Shown: positions 7,896-15,286 of the stretch, piece by piece
Layout of the letters: every line of letters begins with the position of its first letter
How positions within the stretch are numbered: the stretch's first letter is position 1
Source: JARICQ01 sp964428475
GTDB lineage: Bacteria; Bacillota; Clostridia; Tissierellales; Tissierellaceae
Direction: 5' to 3'
Length of the DNA stretch: 16,592 bases
Assembly (NCBI GenBank): GCA_964428475.1
Contig: CAYRYO010000038.1
Coordinates: 1-16,592 of the forward strand
Position numbers and translations under genes: made by a program
Notes under the pieces: generated by a model
Databases searched by the model: none
What the model saw: the letters and a program-made list of their open reading frames with translations, nothing else
Told to the model about the DNA's origin: nothing

Positions 7896-9584
7896 ATGTT
7901 AATAGATTTACTTGAAAACCTATCGAATAGAGTGGGAATAATTTTGGTGCTAGCAGTTATATTATCAAAGATAGGTCTTTTTAAAAAATTTGTATCAAAG
8001 CAAAACATAAATTTAAAAGACAAGATATTTCTAGCATTTTTATTTGGTGGATTTGGCATAATAGGAACATATACTGGGATACATATACAAGGGGCAATAT
8101 TAAATGCAAGGGTGGTAGGTGTATTTGTAGGTGGACTCTTGGGAGGGCCTTTTGTTGGCACCCTAGCAGGAGTTATAGCCGGAGGGCATAGAATGCTAAT
8201 AAATATAGGAGGCTTTACATCTCTAGCTTGTGCTATTTCCACAATAGCAGAAGGGATCTTAGCAGGCCTACTCAGAAGAAAGTTTGAAAAAAGCAAGTCA
8301 AGAGTAATATTTGCATTAATAACTGGATTTATAGCAGAGATAATGCAGATGCTTATTATTTTAATTGTAGCAAAGCCATATGAAGCAGCAATGGAACTTG
8401 TAAAAATAATAGGTATTCCTATGATACTTGCAAATGGAATAGGTATAGCTATATTTATAGCAATTATAGATAGCATTCTCAAAGAAATTGAAAATGAATC
8501 AGTCTATCAAGCCAAAATAGCACTCAAGATAGCAGATAAAACACTCAAATATTTTCGCAAAGGATATAATGAGGAAACAGCAGTTGAAACAGCAAGGATA
8601 ATCTACAATATGACAAATATTAAAGCGGTTGCTTTTACAGACACTGAAAAAATACTTGCCCATGTAGGCATAGGAGAAGACCATCATATTGCTGGAAACT
8701 ACATAAAGACAGATTTAACAAGAAAGGTAATAGAGAACAGGGATTATATAATCGCCAATACAAAAGATGGAATTGGCTGTAAAGAAAGAAAATGCCCACT
8801 TAAATCGGCAATCATAGCTCCTATAAAAGAAGAAGAACGGGTAATAGGAACATTGAAATTATATAAAGACCAAGAAAATTCTATTACAAAAGTAGAAAAG
8901 GAACTAGCAGTAGGACTTGCTAGCATTTTTTCAACACAAATAGAACTAAGCAAAATAGACTATCAAAGAGAACTCTTATCAAGGTCGGAACTTAAAGCTC
9001 TACAAGCTCAGATAAATCCACATTTTTTATTTAATGCTATAAATACAATAGTTTCGCTTATTAGGACGCAACCTGAAAATGCAAGAGGACTCTTAATCCA
9101 TCTTGGAAATTATTTTAGGAACAACTTACAAAATCAAGTAAATGATGTAGATCTTTATAGAGAAGTAGAAAACATTAACTCCTATGTAGAGATTGAAAGG
9201 GCAAGGTTTGGAGATAAATTGGAAATTATCTACCATATACCAGAAGACATTAAATGTAAAATACCCCCACTCTTACTTCAACCATTGGTTGAGAATGCAA
9301 TAAAACATGGGGTGCTTAAAAAGATAGAAGGCGGAAGAGTTGAAATAGTAGCATCTGAAGAAAAAAATGGTATAAGGTTAACAGTAAGGGACAATGGCAT
9401 AGGTATGTCCGAAGATTGCTTAAATGGATTACTGGTTAAAGGGAACTGTCAGGATAATAACAGAATTGGCCTTAAAAATATAAATGAAAGGTTGATCAAT
9501 AAATATGGAAAAGAATACGGATTAAAGATAAAGTCGAAATTAAATGAAGGTACTATAGCAACTATTGTTATTCCTAAGCTTTAA
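7896..9584 (+). CDS. LytS-type sensor histidine kinase
   Basis: This is a membrane sensor kinase of 562 residues. ATG 7896 is preferred to the upstream GTG 7887 because the ribosome site AAGGGGTGG (7882-7890) overlaps that GTG. Seen in order: a multi-helix N-terminal sensor of the 5TM LytS type (about 1-195, Gly-rich, with GGPFVGTLAGVIAGGHRM), a GAF-like region (about 215-345) with the Cys pair GIGCKERKCPLKSAI, and a His-kinase domain. The phospho-acceptor is His376 in QINPHFLFNAIN. The ATP-binding domain carries the N box LLQPLVENAIKHG and the G boxes DNGIGMS and RIGLKNINERL. All catalytic motifs are intact. It would phosphorylate the LytTR regulator encoded 21 bases downstream. LytS relatives include BtsS and YpdA, which sense pyruvate in Escherichia coli, and LytS itself. 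The CstA gene next door favours the BtsS-like role. Confidence 0.93.
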   Translation: MLIDLLENLSNRVGIILVLAVILSKIGLFKKFVSKQNINLKDKIFLAFLFGGFGIIGTYTGIHIQGAILNARVVGVFVGGLLGGPFVGTLAGVIAGGHRMLINIGGFTSLACAISTIAEGILAGLLRRKFEKSKSRVIFALITGFIAEIMQMLIILIVAKPYEAAMELVKIIGIPMILANGIGIAIFIAIIDSILKEIENESVYQAKIALKIADKTLKYFRKGYNEETAVETARIIYNMTNIKAVAFTDTEKILAHVGIGEDHHIAGNYIKTDLTRKVIENRDYIIANTKDGIGCKERKCPLKSAIIAPIKEEERVIGTLKLYKDQENSITKVEKELAVGLASIFSTQIELSKIDYQRELLSRSELKALQAQINPHFLFNAINTIVSLIRTQPENARGLLIHLGNYFRNNLQNQVNDVDLYREVENINSYVEIERARFGDKLEIIYHIPEDIKCKIPPLLLQPLVENAIKHGVLKKIEGGRVEIVASEEKNGIRLTVRDNGIGMSEDCLNGLLVKGNCQDNNRIGLKNINERLINKYGKEYGLKIKSKLNEGTIATIVIPKL

Positions 9585-9605
9585 TATAGGGGGGATTGAG
9601 ATTAA

Positions 9606-10373
9606 ATGTTGACATGCTTAATAGTAGATGACGAAACTCCTGCAAGAGAAGAATTGAAATATATGCTAAAGGATATTGAAGATATTGTGGTATTAGGTGA
9701 AGCAAGCAATGGAGTAGATGCAATAAAGTTGATAGATAGCTTAGCTCCAGATATGGTATTTTTAGATATAGAAATGCCTGAGATAAGCGGAATAGATGTT
9801 GCCAAAATGCTAGCTGAAAAAGATAAAAATATAGATATAATATTTGTAACGGCATATGACAACTTTGCAGTAGATGCATTTGACGTAAATGCAATAGACT
9901 ACCTTCTTAAGCCTATATCAAAAGAGAGATTATATAAGGCAATAGATAGGATAAATCTACTCAAAGAAGAAAGAAAAGATATAGGATACCATAAGCTAAA
10001 ATCTATAATAGAAGATATAGAAGATAAAAAACACAAGAATCTAAATAGGATTTCTGTATATCATAATAACAAGCTATTTCCTATAGATACGAAAGAAATT
10101 ATATATGCTACAATTGAAGATAAATCAACCATTATAGTTACAGCGAGTGGGAAATACAAGTTAAATATAAGTTTAAATGAATTAATAGATAAAATGCCAA
10201 GGGACACCTTTTTTAGATCGCATAAATCCTATATAGTAAACTTAGATATGATAGAATCCATAGTGCCTTGGTTTAATTACACTTACAATATAAATTTTAA
10301 AGATATAAAAGAGTCTATACCTGTAAGTAGAAGTCATATAAAAGATTTTAAAGATAAGATGAATATAGAATAG
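9606..10373 (+). CDS. LytTR-family response regulator
   Basis: This is a cytoplasmic DNA-binding response regulator of 255 residues. The receiver domain (about 1-120) has the acidic pair Asp8-Asp9, phospho-acceptor Asp54 in MVFLDIEMPEISG, Thr82 and Lys102, with the FDVNAIDYLLKPI ending usual for LytTR regulators. A linker (about 120-148) leads to a C-terminal LytTR domain with the RSHKSYIVNLDMIESI core. The AGGGGGG ribosome site lies about 11 bases before the ATG, a long spacing, but in-frame stops just upstream exclude an earlier start. It forms the partner of the LytS kinase, and the downstream CstA gene, 119 bases away, is the obvious target. Regulators of this type bind paired direct repeats; I could not identify a convincing pair before cstA. 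Confidence 0.93.
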   Translation: MLTCLIVDDETPAREELKYMLKDIEDIVVLGEASNGVDAIKLIDSLAPDMVFLDIEMPEISGIDVAKMLAEKDKNIDIIFVTAYDNFAVDAFDVNAIDYLLKPISKERLYKAIDRINLLKEERKDIGYHKLKSIIEDIEDKKHKNLNRISVYHNNKLFPIDTKEIIYATIEDKSTIIVTASGKYKLNISLNELIDKMPRDTFFRSHKSYIVNLDMIESIVPWFNYTYNINFKDIKESIPVSRSHIKDFKDKMNIE

Positions 10374-10436
10374 TGTATCATACCCTCTTATATTGCAAGT
10401 CAAACATAAAATTTGGCGTCTTGGCTATATATTCAA

Positions 10437-10460
10437 TATATGATAGAAAATTATCATATA
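10437..10460. promoter_or_regulatory. Inverted repeat before cstA
   Basis: TATATGATA (10437-10445) and TATCATATA (10452-10460) form a perfect 9-base inverted repeat around a 6-base spacer. A TATAAT hexamer (10457-10462) overlaps its right arm and could be the -10 box of a weak promoter, as expected for an activator-dependent gene with no good -35. It could be an operator or a short RNA hairpin; no T-run follows, so it is not a terminator. Confidence 0.35.
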
Positions 10461-10492
10461 ATAAAGATATAAAATAAAGGAGGGGTTTTTAT

Positions 10493-11905
10493 ATGTTGCA
10501 AATGATTATAGGAATTTTAGTACTTATAGTAGGTTATTTCACTTATGGAAAAGTGGTAGACAAACATTTTGGTGCAGATGACGCTATAGTGACACCAGCA
10601 AATAGACTCGAAGATGGTGTAGATTTTATGCCCATGAGTTGGGGCAGAATATTTCTTATTCAGCTTTTAAACATAGCTGGACTTGGACCAATCTTTGGAG
10701 CTATTCAAGGGGCATTATTTGGACCAGCAGCATTTATATGGATTGCCTTAGGTAGTGTATTTGCAGGTGCCGTACATGATTATTATTCAGGGATGCTTTC
10801 AATTAGGCACGATGGTATGAGTATATCTGAGATAGTAGGTATATACTTAGGAGAAGGCGCTAGAAAAGTAATGAGAGTATTCTCAGTTGTTCTTCTTGTT
10901 TTAGTTGGTACAGTATTTATGACAGGTCCTGCAGGACTTTTAGCAAATTTAAACTTATTCGGAATAAAAAGTGTACAGATTTGGGTTGGAATTATCTTAG
11001 TCTATTATTTCTTAGCTACTGTACTTCCAGTTGACAAAGTAATAGGTAAGATATATCCAGTATTTGGACTATCGCTACTTATAATGGCGGGTGGAATCGG
11101 AAGTATGCTAGTAATTAAAGGCTATACTCTTCCAGCATTTACAATTTCAAACTTACATCCAGGTGGACTTCCAATATGGGCAATATTATTTACTACAATA
11201 GCATGTGGTGCAATAAGTGGATTCCATGCTACTCAATCACCAATGATGGCTAGATGTATGACAAAAGAAAGCTATGGTAGAAAAATATTTTACGGTGCAA
11301 TGATATCAGAAGGAATCATTGCTATGATTTGGGCAGCTGCGGCAATGGCTTTCTTCCATGGGATACCAGGGCTTCAAGATGCAATTACAAATGGTGGAGG
11401 ACCTGCTGGAATAGTTAACACAATATCAAATGGGCTTCTAGGACCTATAGGTGGGCTTCTTGCAATGCTAGGTGTTGTAGCATGTCCTATTACATCAGGA
11501 GATACAGCATTTAGATCTGCAAGACTTACAATAGCGGATGCCATGAACTATAAACAAGGACCTATAAAAAATAGACTTATAATGTCAGCACCATTATTTG
11601 CAGTAGGATTTTCTTTAACTTTTATTGACTTTAATATTATTTGGAGATATTTCGCATGGTCAAATCAAACATTAGCTATGATAGTACTTTGGGCAGCTGC
11701 AGCTTATTTAGTAACTAGAAATAAATGTCACTGGATGTTAAGTATACCGGCTACATTTATGACTGCGGTATCAGCAACATATATAGTTCAAGCACCAGAA
11801 GGACTTGGATTATCTACAAGTATTGCTTATCCAGCTGGAATAATAATAGCAGTAAGTGCAATAGGATTATTTATATATAAATCAAAGAAAAAAGTAGTAG
11901 CATAA
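10493..11905 (+). CDS. cstA: CstA-family carbon starvation / pyruvate transporter
   Basis: This is an integral membrane transporter of 470 residues with a very strong ribosome site AAAGGAGGGG (10475-10484 region), eight bases before ATG. Family features are the N-terminal YFTYGKVVDKHFG, the TPANRLEDGVDFMP motif, NIAGLGPIFGAIQGALFGP, AGAVHDYYSGMLSIRHDG and ISGFHATQSPMMARC, spread over a dozen or more predicted helices. Escherichia coli CstA and BtsT are about 700 residues; this shorter form is common in Gram-positive bacteria. Known members import pyruvate with protons or peptides during starvation. Control by the adjacent LytS/LytTR pair parallels BtsS/BtsR control of BtsT. The gene has its own leader and a strong terminator. 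The family call is firm; pyruvate as substrate is inferred from context. Confidence 0.93.
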   Translation: MLQMIIGILVLIVGYFTYGKVVDKHFGADDAIVTPANRLEDGVDFMPMSWGRIFLIQLLNIAGLGPIFGAIQGALFGPAAFIWIALGSVFAGAVHDYYSGMLSIRHDGMSISEIVGIYLGEGARKVMRVFSVVLLVLVGTVFMTGPAGLLANLNLFGIKSVQIWVGIILVYYFLATVLPVDKVIGKIYPVFGLSLLIMAGGIGSMLVIKGYTLPAFTISNLHPGGLPIWAILFTTIACGAISGFHATQSPMMARCMTKESYGRKIFYGAMISEGIIAMIWAAAAMAFFHGIPGLQDAITNGGGPAGIVNTISNGLLGPIGGLLAMLGVVACPITSGDTAFRSARLTIADAMNYKQGPIKNRLIMSAPLFAVGFSLTFIDFNIIWRYFAWSNQTLAMIVLWAAAAYLVTRNKCHWMLSIPATFMTAVSATYIVQAPEGLGLSTSIAYPAGIIIAVSAIGLFIYKSKKKVVA

Positions 11906-11907
11906 AT

Positions 11908-11941
11908 AAAAAAAGGTTTGCCTTAGGCAAACCTTTTTTTT
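11908..11941. terminator. Strong bidirectional terminator between cstA and a small ORF
   Basis: GGTTTGCC (11915-11922), loop TTA and GGCAAACC (11926-11933) form a perfect stem, with seven A before it and eight T after it. The structure works on both strands. It ends cstA transcripts and, read the other way, those of the 35-codon gene whose stop codon overlaps its edge. Confidence 0.93.
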
Positions 11942-12047
11942 AGCATCTGCCACACGGCATAAATAGTACTATTATAAGCAAGAAGAAAAGCAGAAGTTCA
12001 CTATCACATCCACCAATTCCACCGAACAAACTTTTATTTTCAGCCAT
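11940..12047 (-). CDS. 35-residue small membrane peptide
   Basis: This short gene has an ATG at 12047, GGAGGT (12056-12061) eight bases upstream, and a TAA whose last bases touch a strong terminator. The peptide has a polar Gly-rich head, MAENKSLFGGIGGCDSE, then one hydrophobic helix, LLLFFLLIIVLFM, and a short cysteine tail, PCGRC. A -10-like TATAAT on the - strand (12095-12100) lies upstream, with a poor -35 (TTGTAA, spacing 19). The layout is like tiny Gly-rich single-helix proteins such as the YjcZ-type sporulation peptides of Bacillus and Clostridia, but I cannot assign a family firmly. Function unknown; membrane insertion is inferred. The perfect ribosome site, spacing and terminator make it a convincing gene despite its length. 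Confidence 0.72.
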   Translation of the reverse strand: MAENKSLFGGIGGCDSELLLFFLLIIVLFMPCGRC

Positions 12048-12150
12048 AAAAAATTACCTCCAATACATTATTAGCAAAACTTAATGCTTAATATATTATA
12101 TTGAGTAATAAGATTATTGTTACAATGGAAATAGAAAATATATAAATAAA

Positions 12151-12178
12151 AAAGGGGTTGGACTAGGCCAATCCCTTT
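12151..12178 (-). terminator. Intrinsic terminator of the NSS symporter gene
   Basis: AAAGGGGTTGG (12151-12161) pairs with CCAATCCCTTT (12168-12178), with one G-T wobble, around a 6-base loop. On the - strand it is followed by a T-run (bases 12150 downwards). It lies seven bases past the stop codon of the symporter gene. Confidence 0.85.
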
Positions 12179-12184
12179 AAAGCA

Positions 12185-13591
12185 TTAAAGTTTTTTTGAA
12201 AATATTGCAAGCACAGCCATGATTCCAAATCCTAAGAACATTACACCTTTTTGTTCAATAGATATAATACCAAATATTGCAACTATTGCTATAGCAATTG
12301 GTATAATATACTTTATAAGTGCATACCAAGTTTCAAATAGTTTAAATTCTATGGTGCCGCCATTTGTAAGTTCATCCTTGAGGTCTTCCTTTTTAAGAAC
12401 CCATCCAGCAAATATTGCAAGTAGCATACCGCCAATTGCCATGAAGATCTTATCTGTAAGAATATCAAATATATCAAATGCTGGTACTCCAAATAGGCTA
12501 ATTCCTGGAACTGCTCCAAGAGATAATGAAGCCATAGTACAAGTAACTACCATAATAGCTGCTGTAAGATATACTGCTTTTTTTCTCTCCAATTTTTTCT
12601 CATCTATTAGATATGCAACTACAACTTCAAGAAGTGAAACTGAAGAAGTAAGTGCTGCAACTGTTAAAGCTACAAAGAATAAAGCTGAGAATAATGTTCC
12701 GATACCGCCCATTTCAGCAAATATAGATGGAACTACTACAAATACAAGACCAGGTCCTGCAGTAGGCTCAAGTCCAAATGCGAATAATGCTGGGAATATT
12801 GCTACTCCAGCTAAGGTTGCAATCATTGTGTCAATAACTGTTATAATCATTGCGTTTTGTTGTAGGTTTTCTTGCTTGCCTAGGTAACTACCATAGGTGA
12901 TCATACAGCCCATACCCAGACTAAGCGAGAAGAATGCTTGACCGAGGGCGGCCAGTATGGTGTCTCCAGTCACCTTTGAGAAATCTGGTTTAAATAAAAA
13001 CTCTAAACCTGCACCTGAACCAGGCAAACTAATACTCTTGATAGATATCAATATAAGAAGTATAAATAATGTAGGCATAAGTACCTTACCTGCTTTTTCG
13101 ATTCCTCCAGCTATACCCTTAGTAACTATAAATACATTCATAGCAAGGAATACAAAGGTCCATATAAGCGGAACCACTCCACCTGTCATAAAAGAACCAA
13201 ATACAGCACCCATATCATTGCCGGGTGTAATTAATCCCGTAAATGATTTAACTATATAAGCTAAACTCCATCCACCAACTACAGGATAAAATCCCATGAT
13301 TAGGAATGCAGTCAAAACGCCTATAACTCCTACAAATGTCCAGTTCTTACTAGTAGTTTTATAGGCACCTACAGCAGCTAAACTAGTTCTTCTTCCAACA
13401 GTAAGTTCAGCCGTCATAATACTGATACCAATAATAACAGCAAAGATTAGATAAATAATAAGAAATGCCCCGCCTCCATTTTGGCCAGCCAAATATGGAA
13501 AACGCCAAATGTTACCAAGTCCAACGGCTGAACCAGCTGCCGCCATAATGAAACCAACTCTCGAACCCCAATTTTCTCGTTTTTGTTCCAC
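12185..13591 (-). CDS. NSS-family sodium-dependent transporter (SNF/LeuT fold)
   Basis: This is an integral membrane sodium symporter of 468 residues. I chose GTG 13591 because AAAGGAGGAA (13598-13606 on the + strand, reversed) sits seven bases upstream. An ATG 75 bases earlier would place the transcript signals inside the gene. The family signature is at the N terminus: GSAVGLGNIWRFPYLAGQNGGGAF (about residues 19-42), the unwound TM1 that binds sodium and substrate. Further LeuT-like elements are ELTVGRR, FFSLSLGMGCMITYGSYL in TM6 and the serine-rich ALTSSVSLLEVVVAYL of TM8. About 11-12 helices are expected. Bacterial members move amino acids such as leucine, tryptophan or tyrosine; the substrate here cannot be read from sequence. 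It is monocistronic, with its own promoter and terminator. Confidence 0.92.
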   Translation of the reverse strand: MEQKRENWGSRVGFIMAAAGSAVGLGNIWRFPYLAGQNGGGAFLIIYLIFAVIIGISIMTAELTVGRRTSLAAVGAYKTTSKNWTFVGVIGVLTAFLIMGFYPVVGGWSLAYIVKSFTGLITPGNDMGAVFGSFMTGGVVPLIWTFVFLAMNVFIVTKGIAGGIEKAGKVLMPTLFILLILISIKSISLPGSGAGLEFLFKPDFSKVTGDTILAALGQAFFSLSLGMGCMITYGSYLGKQENLQQNAMIITVIDTMIATLAGVAIFPALFAFGLEPTAGPGLVFVVVPSIFAEMGGIGTLFSALFFVALTVAALTSSVSLLEVVVAYLIDEKKLERKKAVYLTAAIMVVTCTMASLSLGAVPGISLFGVPAFDIFDILTDKIFMAIGGMLLAIFAGWVLKKEDLKDELTNGGTIEFKLFETWYALIKYIIPIAIAIVAIFGIISIEQKGVMFLGFGIMAVLAIFSKKL

Positions 13592-13615
13592 AACTATTCC
13601 TCCTTTAAAATTAGT

Positions 13616-13655
13616 ATTTGTATATACTATACATTCTAATACAAATCTAGAACAA
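13616..13655 (-). promoter_or_regulatory. Predicted promoter and inverted repeat of the NSS gene
   Basis: On the - strand, TTGTTC (13650-13655) and TATAGT (13626-13631) are 18 bases apart, a plausible promoter. Its -10 region is framed by an 8-base inverted repeat, ATTTGTAT (13616-13623) and ATACAAAT (13639-13646), which could be an operator. Both calls are moderate at best in this AT-rich spacer. Confidence 0.38.
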
Positions 13656-13680
13656 TGTCCATACAATTTGCAGATTATTC

Positions 13681-13712
13681 AAAAAAGATTAACTCCTTAG
13701 AGTTAATCTTTT
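13681..13712 (-). terminator. Terminator overlapping the stop codon of the MATE gene
   Basis: AAAAGATTAACTC and GAGTTAATCTTTT pair perfectly over 13 bases (13683-13695 with 13700-13712) around a 4-base loop. On the - strand the first arm contains the TAA stop codon of the MATE gene, and a T-run follows the second arm. It separates this gene from the NSS gene downstream. Confidence 0.9.
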
Positions 13713-15094
13713 AAAAGTTCGTTTTTATCTTGACCTTTTTCCATATTATTTAATATTTTGGAGAATATATTTTTGAAGAATATAAGAAGAAGCACAAAAG
13801 CTATACCTTCTGAAATAGGAAAAGCATACCAAACCCAACTTAGTCCTCCGACCTTTCCAAGAAAATAAGCCACAGGAAGTAATATTATTATCTGTCTTAA
13901 AAAAGAAACTATCATACTTGCAAATCCCTTACCAACAGCCTGCAATGTAGTAGAACCAACTATAGAAAGTCCTATTATAGGGAATGCAAGACTTATTGTC
14001 TTTAGAGCATTTATACCTATTTCAATCAATTCTTCATTGTCATTGAAAAGTCTGATTAATAGACCAGGAATAGTCTGAAATAGGATAAAACCTAAGCTGG
14101 TAATGGTAAACCCGACTATTAGACCATATTTAATAGTTTCTTTCATTCGACTTGGATTATTATGGCCATAATTATATCCTATGATAGGCATATATCCTTG
14201 ATTAAGCCCAAATACAGGCATAAAGACAAAGCTTTGAAGTCTAAAGTAAATCCCTACTACAGCTACTGCATATTCATTGTAGTTTCCTACTATTATATTG
14301 AGTCCACCTACCATAAATGAAGCTAAAAATTGCATTATCATAGCAGGTAGCCCAACACTGTAGACATCTTTTATAATTTTAAAGTCAAATTTAAACTTTT
14401 TTAGATTTAACTTTAAGTCCTTATCATTTGTAAGTACTTTATAAACTATATATATTCCACTTAAAGCCCTTCCAATTACAGTAGCATAAGCTGCACCTGC
14501 AACGCCGAGTTGTGGAAATGGTCCGATACCAAATATGAGGAAAGGATCGAGTATTATATTTATTATAGATCCGATAAGCATTGATATCATAGGAATAAGT
14601 GTGTTTCCCTCACCCCTAAGTATATTGTTAGCAAGCATAGGTACAAATAGAAAGACAGAACCGATAAATATAATTCTAATATATTCAGTTCCTAAATCAA
14701 TCAAGGTCTTATTATCAGTAAATATACTTATTAAATCTCTAGAGAAAAATAAGCCAACTAGACCTATAATAAGTCCATAAATGAGGGATAACAGTAAAAC
14801 ATGTTCCGCTACTATTGACGCCTTTTCATTTTTACTTTGCCCGAGAAGTCTAGATATGAGTGAACTTGCACCCACCCCTGTACCTACAGCAATAGAAATA
14901 AGTATCATCTGCAAAGGAAATGCAAGTGATAGTGAAGAAAGTGCATCTGTACTAAGCCTCCCCACATAGATGCTATCTACGACATTGTAGAGTGCCTGTA
15001 TAGACATAGATAGCATGGAGGGAATAGATAACTTTATGAGTAGAGGAAGTATTGGCTCTACTCCAAGTCTGTTTTCATTTGTTGCATTACTCAT
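13703..15094 (-). CDS. MATE-family multidrug/cation antiporter
   Basis: This is a 12-helix efflux antiporter of 463 residues in the DinF/NorM-like MATE superfamily. ATG 15094 is preceded by AGGAG eight bases upstream. Seen: the N-terminal PILPLLIKLSIPSMLSMSIQALYNVVDSIYVGRLS, which matches the MATE TM1 region, GTGVGASSLISRLLGQ, NNILRGEGNT with a Pro-rich next helix, and in the second half the repeated fold with GLNQGYMPIIGYNYG and TTLQAVGKG. Such proteins expel cationic drugs or small metabolites using sodium or protons. The neighbours give no hint of substrate. A - strand TATAAT (15138-15143) lies upstream but lacks a good -35. Family certain, substrate unknown. Confidence 0.93.
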   Translation of the reverse strand: MSNATNENRLGVEPILPLLIKLSIPSMLSMSIQALYNVVDSIYVGRLSTDALSSLSLAFPLQMILISIAVGTGVGASSLISRLLGQSKNEKASIVAEHVLLLSLIYGLIIGLVGLFFSRDLISIFTDNKTLIDLGTEYIRIIFIGSVFLFVPMLANNILRGEGNTLIPMISMLIGSIINIILDPFLIFGIGPFPQLGVAGAAYATVIGRALSGIYIVYKVLTNDKDLKLNLKKFKFDFKIIKDVYSVGLPAMIMQFLASFMVGGLNIIVGNYNEYAVAVVGIYFRLQSFVFMPVFGLNQGYMPIIGYNYGHNNPSRMKETIKYGLIVGFTITSLGFILFQTIPGLLIRLFNDNEELIEIGINALKTISLAFPIIGLSIVGSTTLQAVGKGFASMIVSFLRQIIILLPVAYFLGKVGGLSWVWYAFPISEGIAFVLLLIFFKNIFSKILNNMEKGQDKNELLKD

Positions 15095-15223
15095 TTAAAC
15101 AACTCCTAGCATTAAAATTAAATTAAATCCTATATTGATTATACACTAAAATACAAGAAATAATCAGGATAATTTCCAAGAAAAATACCATATACAAATA
15201 ATAATTTAATCATTTAAAAAACT

Positions 15224-15252
15224 TTGATAAAAATTGAAAAAACCTATATAAT
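15224..15252 (+). promoter_or_regulatory. Predicted promoter of the purC-like gene
   Basis: TTGATA (15224-15229) and TATAAT (15247-15252) are exactly 17 bases apart. The implied transcript has a leader of about 28 bases, which is too short for a purine riboswitch, and none is visible in the upstream 190 bases. Confidence 0.68.
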
Positions 15253-15286
15253 AATATTAAATAGAACTGTATGGAGGAGATGAATT

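Noticed and set aside
7877..8482. A 201-residue frame antisense to lytS
   Set aside because: It lies entirely opposite the conserved membrane domain of lytS, has Ile/Pro-rich composition typical of antisense frames and no recognisable motif.
10411..10430. A sigma-54 promoter in the TTGGCGTCTTGGC sequence before cstA
   Set aside because: The GG and GC dinucleotides are not at the required 10-base spacing.
10374..10492. A riboswitch or terminator between lytR and cstA
   Set aside because: Only one 9-base inverted repeat is present, with no T-run and no conserved riboswitch core that I recognise.
12219..12887. A 222-residue frame antisense to the NSS symporter
   Set aside because: It is opposite a clearly conserved transporter gene and its composition (Ile/Ser/Thr/Asn/Pro-rich) is that of an antisense translation.
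12185..13666. A longer NSS protein starting at the ATG at 13666
   Set aside because: The extra 25 residues read through the excellent ribosome site and the predicted promoter; the GTG at 13591 is placed correctly.
15095..15286. A purine riboswitch before the purC-like gene
   Set aside because: The predicted transcript leader is only about 28 bases and the upstream spacer is plain AT-rich sequence without the three-helix pattern.
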